Assembly: GCA_022059125.1 (NCBI GenBank) | Contig: JAEUWY010000010.1 | Location: 186,001-250,000 of the forward strand | DNA from: Corynespora cassiicola | Lineage: Eukaryota > Ascomycota > Dothideomycetes > Pleosporales > Corynesporascaceae | Reading direction: 5' to 3' | Length of the DNA: 64,000 nucleotides | Shown: positions 54,405 through 64,000 of the stretch, piece by piece | Numbering within the stretch: the stretch's first letter is position 1 | Layout of the letters: each line of letters opens with the position of its first letter | Notes under the pieces: generated by a model | Seen by the model: only the letters and a program-made list of their open reading frames with translations | Told to the model about the DNA's origin: nothing | The model's database searches: none | Program-made: the position numbers and the translations under genes

Positions 54405-57182
54405 TTTTAGTATAATATCAGAGAGGTGTGTGTTATTTTTTTTTATTTATTTTTTAGTTTTAGTTTCTATTACTCTAATAAAGAAATATAAAATATATTA
54501 TAAATATAATATAAAAGTAGTAAAAGTAAGCGGTATGCCTGCGATCTAACTGCGCTTTAAATTTTAAATAAACTAATAAATTTATTAGTAAACTTTCTGC
54601 TTAGTTATTATACTAAATTTATATATTTAGTACTAAATAGTACTTAATCTTCTAGGCAGAAAGTTTTATATTTATATTTTTAGTTATAGTACTAGTTTTA
54701 ATATTTTTTTTTTTTTTTAAGTGCTCTGTAAGCGCTGTTCTTACACTATATATATATTTAATTTTATTAATTATATTTAGTATTTTTTTTTTTTTAGTCT
54801 GCTGTTTTTAAAAAGTTTAATAAATAAAAAGTTTTTACTATAAACTGCGTAAAAAAATATAGTTATTATAAATTTATATACTAAGTTATTATAAATAAAT
54901 TGTACTATTAGTAAAAGTTATACTTAATCGCTCTAAAATAATAAAGTAAATATTTAAAATATTATTTTAGCGTTTAATTCTAGTTTTTAGTTTATTTATT
55001 TATTTATAAATAGAAAATAGTATTTAATTTACGTTTTATCTGTAGTTAGTAGTATATTTTTATTTAAAACTTAAAAATAAAAATAGCTTTTTTGTCTAAT
55101 ATAATACTTTTTTATATTTTAAATTTTAATATAATATTTGTAAAGTAAGCTTCTGCAAACTATTTTACGTTTTATATTTTTAAAGCTAGTATATAAAAAG
55201 CTATTTTTAAAAAGCAGTATATTATTATAAAAATTATATTAAACGCGTTTTTTTTAAAAAAATTTTACTAAAAATAAATTAATAATAAAATTTAGTGTTA
55301 CTTTTTTAAAAATATTTTTAAATACTAGTAGTAGTAATAGTTTTTTATATTTACTATATTTTAAAGTTTTGCTTTTTTAGTATACAGCGTAAATTTTTAT
55401 ATAATTTTAAATATTTTTACTAATAAAAAGCTAATAATAAATTTTTTTAATTAGCTTTAGCGTTTTATATATACTAAAATAATCTGCTATACACGTATTA
55501 TAGTTTTAAAATAAAATTTTTTACTTAATAGCTAGTTTGTTTAAAACGTATACTCTACTATTATATTTTAGAATTTTTTTTTTATTTAAGCGCTAAATAT
55601 GCGTTTTACTATATTTTTAAATACTATTTTTACTATTTAAATTTATAATTTATTTTTAAGTAAAAACGTTTTTTTACTACAGCTAACGCAGAGTTTAAAT
55701 AAATAATTAAAATTTTACTTTTATAGATTTGCTGCTAATTAGTACTTTAGCTAATAAATATAATACGTATAATATATATTTTATAGTATTAGTAGTAGAG
55801 ATCTAACTAGTTCTGTAAATAAAAATAATATATACTTTATATATATTTAATAAGCTGTGTTTGTTTACAGATTCTTTTACTCTACTAATTATATTTTTTA
55901 CTAATAATTTATTTTATAAAGTAGGTAATAATTAAATTAGTAGCAGATTTTTTTATATATAATTTATTTTCTGTAAAAAGCCGTCCGTAAAGTTTATTTT
56001 TTTTAAATAATACTTTATTTTAAAATTAAATACTATTAAATAATACTTTATTTTAAAATTAAATACTATTAAATATATTATTTATTTTATTTATTATAAA
56101 TTAAGTTTTTATACTACACGTATACCGCGCAGGTTATTATAATTATTTAATATTTATATAATATACTAAATACTTTTAAAGTAGTATCGCTACTATTTAA
56201 AGCTGTATATAATAGCTAAAAATTTTAAGTTATAGATTTTGTAGTTTAGCTCTATAGCATATAATTTTTTTAATATAAAAATAACTAAATACTATTTATA
56301 GTTTTTAAATAATTAAAAAAAAAAATTTAATATAGTAAAAGTTAACGCGTTCATTTCTACACAAATTAAATAAATAAAATTATAATAATATAAAATAAGC
56401 GTACTTAAAAAGTAAATTTTTAGCTTTTTAAAAAAATTATTTATAGCTTTATTTTAGTAAAAGTTCTAATTTTTTTAAGTAAGTTTATAAAAAAAGTAGT
56501 TTTTTTTATATATTTTTTAATAAAGCGTTAGTAGAAGTTAGCAAATTTTAAAAAAAATTATAATTTTTTAATATTAGTTAGCTGCAGCTATTAAGCAATA
56601 GTTTTTATTTAAGCTAAATTAGCGCATACGCTTTATATATTTATAATAAATTTAAAAAAGTATATTTTATTTAATATAAATATATATTTCTACAGATTAA
56701 TAAATAGTTTTATTTTTTATAATAATTTAAGTACTGCGCGCACAGCGTGCTAGTAAAATATAAAATTATTACTACTAATATAAATAAAAATATTATTTAA
56801 ATAAACTATGTAAATATAGTTTAAATATTTAATAAAAGTTTTATTAATATAGGCTTAGAAGCTTACAGAAGTATTTATTAATTTAAATAGTATTATAAAG
56901 TATTTAAAATAGCTGTAGCGGGTTTTAAAAACAGTTTTCTATTTATTATCTGTTTTAATTTAAAGTTTATAATAAATATTTTAAAAATTTAAAATTATAT
57001 AGTAACGTGCGCCTAATAAGTAGTTTAATATTTTTTTAATTAAAAAAAATAAATATTAATTTTTAATAGTAATAAAGTTTAAATTTTTATAGTTTACGCA
57101 GAAGCAGAAAGTTTTATTTTTTTTAAAAAATAAATAAAATTTAAGCTTTAGTAGAACTTATACTATATTATATTTAGCTATT

Positions 57183-57368
57183 TTATAGCGTCTGTTTTAA
57201 GTATTTACGTAATACTTTAAATTTATATAAAAAAATTATAAAGCGGGCTGTAAAACAGTTTTTTTTTTCTATTAAAAAAATTACATAATTTAATAATTTA
57301 AAATTAGAAAATATAGCTGCAGCTTTTTTATTAAATATATTAGTATAATTTTTTAATACTTTTAGCAT
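57183..57368 (-). pseudogene. Gypsy pol fragment, N-terminal RT region, copy B
   Basis: A 61-codon open stretch contains LKNYTNIFNKKAAA and LRKYLKQTL. It corresponds to the segment before the reverse transcriptase fingers of Ty3/gypsy elements (the FxDVF-KEAAD to LREYLxE stretch). It is homologous to 63069-63272. Confidence 0.75.
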
Positions 57369-58695
57369 GCGTGTTATATACGCTATATATACTTTAAAAA
57401 TATATATTTTATATTTTTTATTATTATCTGTAGTCTAAAAAATATTTAAAAAAAAAATTAAAGTTAGTTTTTTTATTTATTTTTTTACTTTTTTAATAGT
57501 AACTAGCTAGATATTTATACTAGTATAGCTTTAATACTATATTTAAACTTTGTAGTTAAAGTAGATATGCTTCTTTTTAAGAAAAGAATTTTTTAGTAAT
57601 AAAAGCGCTTTTTTTTATTAACGCTATAAATAGTAGTTTATATTTTTTTATTTTATATTTATATTATCTGCTAAGCGTACTTAAATTATATATACTATAT
57701 AAATACTTTAACAGTATATTTCTATTTAGCTTAATTTAGAAAGCTCGGTTTTTCTAATAGGCGATAAATTTATTTCTACTGTAATACGTTAGCTAATTAA
57801 ACTAATATCTATTTATAAGTTTAAAATAATTTATAACTATTTTTTAAGTATTATATTTCTAAATATACTGCACATACGCTTTATATCTAGTATAATATAT
57901 ATAAATATATATTTTACTATTTTTATATTATAAATAAAGTTTAGTTTTTTTTTGTTTAGTAAATACGGATTAAAATTTAGTTTAAATTACTATTTTAGTA
58001 TTTATTAATATAGTAGTTTATTTTTTAGTACTTAAAACAGGTAATATTATTTTTATTATGTAGTAATTTATTTATAGAAAATATAAACGCGTTAGCTACT
58101 TTTTATTTTTTAAATTTTTTATAATAATTTTATATATAAAAAATATATATATTACAGATAGTTATTACAGATTATATTTAAAAATAGAGTTTAAAGCTAC
58201 TAAGTTTTTTTATATTACTAGTATCTAGTAGTAGTTAGTTATTATTTGTTATATTTTTAGTTAAAATTTTAAAAATAAATATTAGATCTGTTATAATTTA
58301 GTATATAGTATAAATTAGTTTTTTAAAATATTAAAATATATTATAAACGCGCGGACTATTTAATTTTTTTATTAAATAGTTTAAATATATACTATAGCAG
58401 CTTTTAAAATACAGTTAATAAAATTAAAAAGTAAATTAACTATATAAATTTTAAAATATTTTTAGATTAGTATTTTTTTACGTGCTTTAAACGTGCGTTT
58501 ATAGTATAAGTATTATAATTTTTTTAAATTATCTGCTAAGTATTATATAGTTTAAAAAACTTTACTATTACTATTATAAAACTTCTAAAGTAGTAGCTAA
58601 AAAGCTATTTTATAAAAATAAAAAAACTTACAGTATTTTTTAAAAAAAAAAATTTATATTTTACTAAATTTTTTAGTTTAAGTATATATTTTAGC

Positions 58696-59190
58696 TGTAA
58701 GGGATCTAGCTTTAGGCAATAGTATTTGCTTCACACTAGAATTAATAACGGAAAGATAGCTTAAATAATATATTAATAGTAGTTTTAAGAATAATACTTG
58801 TCGCGTTTTAAGCGCGCGTTAAGCGCAGGTTTTACACAGCTCGCTCGCTTTACACACTAATATAAATATAGAATAGCGGGAATTCCGCAATATTTGTTAC
58901 AGAATTTTTTTTTCTAGCTACAGTTCCTGGCAGTAATCTATTAGCTTTAATAAAAAACTTTTGCTCTTATTTTAAGAAAAAAAAAAAGTGTCTAAAAATA
59001 TATTCTGCGTTTACGCTTCTAACGCGCTCTACGCGTGTGTAGTATATAGTACGTTTACGCGTCGCATGCCTAATTTTATAATATTTATTATATTATAATA
59101 AAGTCTGTTTGCTGTTTTATATTTTAAAAGTCTAGTAAAAGCGAGCTATAAAAGTAGTATATAAATAACGGCGCTCTTGCTCTACTCGTA
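58696..59190 (-). repeat. LTR shared by gypsy copies B and C
   Basis: It starts TGTAAGGGATCTAGC at 58,696. The right limit is set by the end of similarity to the fragment at 37,698-38,171 and is therefore approximate. A single LTR between two head-to-tail internal regions is the arrangement left by LTR-LTR recombination or tandem insertion. Confidence 0.75.
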
Positions 59191-62100
59191 TTTAGCACTT
59201 TTAAAATATTTTTATACTATATCTAAAGCGCAAGCTTGTCGCTTTTATTATAGTTTACTATTCTAACTTTAAATATATTAAAAAGACGTATTTCTGTAAT
59301 GCGCGCTTTTTTATATAGTCTAACGCTAAAAAGCGTGCGGATATTATTACAGTGTATGCGATATATATATATTGCGCGTAGAACGTTATAAAGCAGATAA
59401 AGCTTTATAGAATATCTGAGTACTGTTAGTGTGAGTATTACGTTAAAAGCAACTGTAGTAGTTGTACGGCTGTAAGTAATTTTAATATTATACGTTATAA
59501 GTGCGTTTTAGCTGATATTTACAGGTTTTTTAGAAGTTTAATAGTTACTTAAATTATCTATACAGGCTTTATACGCGCTATAATACTGCTGTTACTACTA
59601 CTACTATATTTAGAACTAATACTGCTGTAATTGCGGCCGGCGTTAAACTTACGCGTTACTAGCGCTAATTTAATTTTAAGTTTACTAACTACCGCCGCGT
59701 TGCCGCTTATAGTAGTATATTTTTAAAAATTACTATTTAAGTATCTACTACGTTAGCGTAATTTTTTAGATTAATTTTAGTTAAACAGTATTATATCGCG
59801 AGTGCGCTTAAGCAGGTTATTAGCTATTTAGCTTATATAGTAAGTTTGCGTCTGTAACATATTTATAGTATATACTAATATATTTATAAAGTAGTAGTGC
59901 TGGTAGTAGACTGGACAAGTCTAACTTTAAATCTAAAAATAACTCTAAAAAAAAAAGTAGAAATAGTCTGTCTAGCAGAAAAAAAAATAAAAAAAAGTAA
60001 TAATTTACGTTTTAGCGGGTGCGGCGCTAGTCTAGCGCTGCTTTTATATATAGTATCTGTAGACTCTAGGCTAGTAATTTTTTACTATTTTAATATGCGG
60101 TTTTAGTACAATCTTCGTGCAGTTTATATATTATTTACTTTTTTTTTATACGTAAAGATTTTAGTTCTGATTTATAGTTACAGACTATATCTTTTATATT
60201 TTTAAAGTCTAAAGCTAGAGTTTATATATCTTAGAAATTGTTGTACTTTTTCCAGCGGAGTAAATATTGTAGTTAACTCTTTTTTAAATGTTTTTTAAGA
60301 ATTTTTTCTACTTTCTAAACTTCTTTTTCTTTTAGTGTAATATCAGAGAGGTGTGTGTTATCTTTTTCCTCTTCTAGCCTTGGTTTCTATCGCTTTAGTA
60401 GAGAAATATAGAATATATTATAAATGCGATATAAGAGCGGTAGAAGTAAGCGGTATGCCTGCGATCTAACTGCACTTTAAATTTTAAATAAGCTAATAAA
60501 TTTACTAGTAAGCTTTCTGCTTAGTTATTGTGCTAGATTTATATATTTAGTACTAAGCAGTACTTAATCTTCTGGGCGGAAGGTTTTATATTTGTGTTTT
60601 TAGTTATAGTACCAGTATTAATATTTCTGTGCTTTTTCTAGGTGCTCTATAAGCGCTGTTTTTACGCTGTGTATACGCTTAACTCTATTAATTATATTTA
60701 GTACTTTTTTTTCTAGCCTGCTGTTCTTAGAAGGCTTAGTAAGTAAAGAGTTCTTGCTATAAACTGCGTAAAAAAGCGTAGTTTTTATAGATTTATGTAC
60801 TAAGTTATTATAAGTAAATTATGCTATTAGTAAAAGTTATACCTAATTGCTCTAAGATAACAAGGTAAACATCTAGAGGTATTATTCTAGCGTCTAATTC
60901 TGGTATTTAGTTTGTTTATCTGTTTATAGATAAAAAGCGGTGCTTAACCTGCGCTTTATCTGTAGTTAGTAGTATATCTCTGTCTAAAACTTAAAAGTAA
61001 AAATAGCTTCTCTGTCCGATATAATACTTTTTTATATTTTAAACTTTAATATAATATTCGTAAAGTAAGCTTCCGCGAACTGTTTTACATTCTATATTTT
61101 TAAAGCTGGTATATAAAAAGCTATCTTTAAAAAACAGTATACTATTACAAGAATCGCATTAAACGCGCCTTCTAAAAAATTTTTTGCTAGAAATAAGCTA
61201 GTAATAAAGTCTAGTATTATTTTTTTAAAAATATTTTTAGGTACTGGCAGCGGTAATAGCTTTCTATATTTACTGTGTTTTAGAGCTTTGCTTTTTTAGT
61301 ATACAGCGTAAGTTTTTATATAATTCTAAACGTTCTTACTAACAGAGAGCTAATAATAGATTTTTTTAATTAGCTCTAGCGTTCTACGTGCGTTAAAGTA
61401 GCCTGCTATACGCGTGTTATAGTTCTAGAACAAAATCTTTTGCCTAATAGCTAGTTTATTTAAAACGTATACTCTACTATTATATTTTAGAATTTTTTTT
61501 TTATTTAAACGCTAAACGTGCGCTTTACTGCGTCTTTAAATACTATTTTTATTATTTAAGCTTATAATCTGCTTTTAAGTAAAAGCGTTTTCTTACTACA
61601 GCTAACGTAGAGTTTAAATAAGTAATTAAAACTCTACTTTTACAGGTTTGCTGCTAACTAGTACTCTAGCTAATAAGTATAGTACGCATAGCATGTATTT
61701 TATAGCACTAGTAGTAGAAATCTAACTAGTTCTATAAATAGAGGCAATATGCGTTTTATATGCGCCTAATAAGCTATACTTATTCGCAGATTCTTTTACT
61801 CCGCTAACTATATTTTTTACTAATAATTTATTCTATAAGGTAGGTAATAATTAGATTAGCAGCAGATTTTTCTGTATATAATCTGCTTTTCGTAAAAAGC
61901 CGTCCGCAGAGTTTATTTTTTTTAAATAATACTTTACTTTAAAATTAAACGCTGCTAGATATATTACCTATTTTACCTGCTGCAGATTAAACTTTTATAC
62001 CGCACGCATACCGCGCAGGTTGTTATAATTACTTAGTATCTGTATAGTGTGCTAGGTATTTTTAAAATAGTGTCGCTACTGCTTAAAACTGTATATAATA

Positions 62101-64000
62101 GCTAAAAGCTCTAGATTATAGACTTTGTAGTTCAGCTCTGCAGCCTGTAATTTTTTTAATATAAAAGTAACTAAGTGCTACTTATAGTTTTTAAACAGTT
62201 AAAAGAGAATATTTAATATAGTAAAAGTTAACGCGTCTGTTTTTACGCGAATTAGATAAATAGAGTTATAATAGCGCAGAATAGGTGTATTTAAAAAGTA
62301 AGTTTTTAGCTTTATAAAAGAATTGTTCGCGGCCTTATTCTAGTAAAAGTTCTAGCTTTTTTTAAGTAAGTCTGTAAAAAAAGTAGTTTCTTTTACATAT
62401 TTTTTAATAAAGCGTTAGTAAAAGTTAGTAAATTCTAAAAAAGATTATAGTTTTTTAATATTAGTTAGCTGCGGCTATTAGGTAATAGTTTCTATTTAAG
62501 CTAGGTTAGCGCACACGTCTTACGTGTTTATAATAAATCTAAAAAAGTGTACTTTATTTAATACAAATATATATTTCTGCAGATTAATAAACAGTTCTGC
62601 TTTTTATAGTAATTTAAGTACTGCGTGTACAGCGCGCTAGTAAAGCGCAAGATTATTACTACTAGTATAGATAAAAATATTGTCTAGATAGACTACGCAA
62701 ATATAGTCTAAATATTTAATAAAAGCTTTATTAATATAGGCTTAGAAGCTTACAGAGGTATTTATTAACCTAAATAGTATTATAAAATACTTAAAGTAGC
62801 TGTAGCGGGTTCTGAAAGCGGTTTTCTACTTATTACCCGCCTTAATTTAAAGTCTGTAATAGGTATTTTAAAGGTCTAAAGTTATATAGTAATATACGCC
62901 TAATAAATAGTTTAACGTTTTTCTAATTAAAAAAAGCGGGTATTAATTTTTAACAGTAACAGAGTTTAGGCTTTTATAGTCTACGCAGAGACAGAGAGTT
63001 CTGTTTTTTTTAGAGATAAATAGAATTAGAGCTCTAGCAGAACTTGTACTATGTTGTATTTAGCTGTTTTATAGCGCCTGCTCTAAGTATTCGCGTAGCA
63101 TCTTAAGCTTATATAAAAAAAGATTATAAAGCAGGCCGTACGGCGGTTCTTTTCTTTCTATTAGAAAAATTACGTAGTCTGATAATTTAAAATTAGAGAG
63201 TGTGACTGCGGCTTCTTTATTAAATACGTTAGTATAGTTTTTTAATGCTTCTAGCACGCGCGTTGCGTACACTATATATACTTTAAAAATACGCGCTTCG
63301 CATTCTCTGTTGTTATCTATAGCCTAAAAAATACTTAGAAAAAAAAAATTAGAGTTAGTTTCTTCTATTTCTTTTTTTAGTTTTTTAACAGTAACTAGCT
63401 GGATATTCGCGCTGGTATAATTCTAACGCTATATTTAGGCTCTATAGTTAAGATAGACATACTCTTTTTTAAAAAAAAGGTTTTTTAGTAGTAAAAGCGC
63501 TTTTTTTTTATTAACGCCGTAAATAGTAGTCTGCACTTTTTATTCTGCGTTTGTATTATCTGCTAAACACACCTAAATTATATATACTATATAGATACTT
63601 TAGCGGTGTGCTTTTATCTAGCCTAACTTAGAGAGCTCGGCTTTTTTAATAGGCGATAGGTCTATTTCTACTGTAATACGTTAGCTAATTAAGCTGACGT
63701 CTGTTTATAAGTTTAAAATAACTTATAACTATTTTTTAAGCGTTGTATCTCTAAATACACTGCATATGCGCTTTATACCTAGTATAATATATATAGAGGT
63801 GCGCTTTACTGTTCCCGGGTTATAAATAAAGTCTGGTTTTTTTCTGTTTAGTAGATGCGGACTGGAATCTGGTTTAAGTTACTGCTTCGGCATTTATTAG
63901 CGTAGTAGCCTATTTTCTAGCACTTAAAACAGGTAATATTACTTTTATTACGTAGTAATTTGTTTGCAGAAAATATAGGCGCGTTAGCTATTTTCTATTT
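59191..64000 (-). mobile_element. Ty3/gypsy copy C, minus strand, cut by window edge
   Basis: Internal region of the same family as copy B, less mutated. Comparison with B indicates that at least about 590 bp, plus its 5' LTR, lie beyond the window. Reverse transcriptase and integrase can both be followed on the minus strand. Confidence 0.88.
60400..63272 (-). pseudogene. Gypsy pol remnant, copy C (RT to integrase)
   Basis: An open stretch at 63069-63272 has LKNYTNVFNKEAAV and KEPPYGLLYNLFLYKL, the pre-RT segment. Directly downstream come RT motifs ([21 protein letters not shown] near 62,880; KTAFRTRY). Integrase follows: GAFNAILVIV near 61,170, SDREAIF near 61,010, a QTDKQTK segment near 60,900, and a KTFRPED motif near 60,570. 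Stops sit mainly at former Trp and Gln codons. The protein is inactive. Confidence 0.85.

Larger units (their letters stand above)
53287..59190 (-). mobile_element. Ty3/gypsy copy B, minus strand, RIP-inactivated
   Basis: It aligns throughout with copy C at an offset of about 5.75-5.89 kb. The left end is the inner part of its 3' LTR (53,287 to about 53,450), cut at the Tc1 insertion; the outer part of that LTR is not found left of the Tc1 element. The right end is the LTR at 58,696-59,190, shared with copy C. Polyprotein order on the minus strand is RT (about 57.4 kb) then integrase (about 55 kb). It has more A/T substitutions than copy C. Confidence 0.85.
37310..64000. repeat. AT-rich RIP-saturated transposon block (continues past window)
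   Basis: Composition changes sharply near 37,310 to A/T with sparse C and G. The surviving C and G sit mostly in GC, CG, CT and AG steps, whereas CA and TG are very rare over long stretches (for example 38,221-38,280). This is the mark of exhaustive C-to-T change at CpA, that is RIP, known only from ascomycete-type fungi. Only three short open frames occur in 26.7 kb, two of them gypsy fragments. The block consists of nested and tandem transposons given as separate entries. No host gene is visible. Confidence 0.95.

Noticed and set aside
59897..60106. 69-codon open frame in gypsy copy C
   Set aside because: Opposite strand to the polyprotein, no similarity; chance opening in AT-rich DNA.
37310..64000. 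CRISPR arrays, prokaryotic operons or mitochondrial DNA as explanation for the AT-rich block
   Set aside because: No spaced direct-repeat array; gypsy and Tc1 domains, TSDs, TIRs and RIP context explain the block, and no mitochondrial genes are seen.

Overview
This window looks like nuclear DNA of a filamentous ascomycete (Pezizomycotina). The evidence is short GT-AG introns with GCTGAC/GCTAAC-type branch sites, fungal gene families (NACHT-ankyrin STAND proteins, a Zn2Cys6 regulator, a LaeA/UMTA-like methyltransferase, a fungal P450), and a long AT-rich block of transposons that carry repeat-induced point mutation (RIP). No species is assigned.

Gene-bearing part (1-37,300). The left edge holds the C-terminus of a probable CAF-1 subunit (Cac2-like, ASF1-binding motif), followed by a 7-exon MFS transporter of the sugar/SVOP type. 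Next come a two-exon NACHT-ankyrin-SPRY NOD-like receptor and a 4-exon SLC6-family Na+-coupled transporter on the minus strand. The stretch 13-16.3 kb is gene-poor, with two weak small-gene candidates. From 16.3 to 23.5 kb lies what looks like a decaying specialised-metabolism locus. It holds an SDR pseudogene with two nonsense codons, a Zn2Cys6 regulator broken inside its zinc cluster, and an intact P450 and an intact 11-exon methyltransferase that diverge from a shared 358-bp promoter. The nonsense codons in both pseudogenes are of the C-to-T / G-to-A type expected from RIP. A PH-domain protein gene (26.5-28.2 kb, minus) follows, inside about 8 kb of low-complexity, microsatellite-rich DNA without clear genes apart from one possible small Trp/Cys-rich protein. 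A second NOD-like receptor (33.1-37.1 kb, minus), with a different C-terminal domain, starts only about 250 bp from the transposon block.

Transposon block (about 37,310-64,000, continuing off the right edge). C and G survive almost only in contexts other than CA/TG, which is saturation RIP. Element boundaries can still be resolved. A long-TIR Tc1/mariner copy (38,172-about 49,251) inserted beside or into an LTR fragment. It was later split by a 1.85-kb TA-flanked TIR element and by a 7.18-kb Ty3/gypsy element with two 359-bp LTRs and a 5-bp target duplication. After a gypsy integrase remnant there is a second, better preserved Tc1 copy (51,137-53,284) with 232-bp near-identical TIRs. Then come two tandem minus-strand Ty3/gypsy copies that share one LTR; the right-hand copy is cut by the window edge.

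Taken together, the window joins a gene-rich segment to an RIP-silenced heterochromatic island. An NLR sits at the border, and there are signs of RIP-type damage in genes about 20 kb away from the island.
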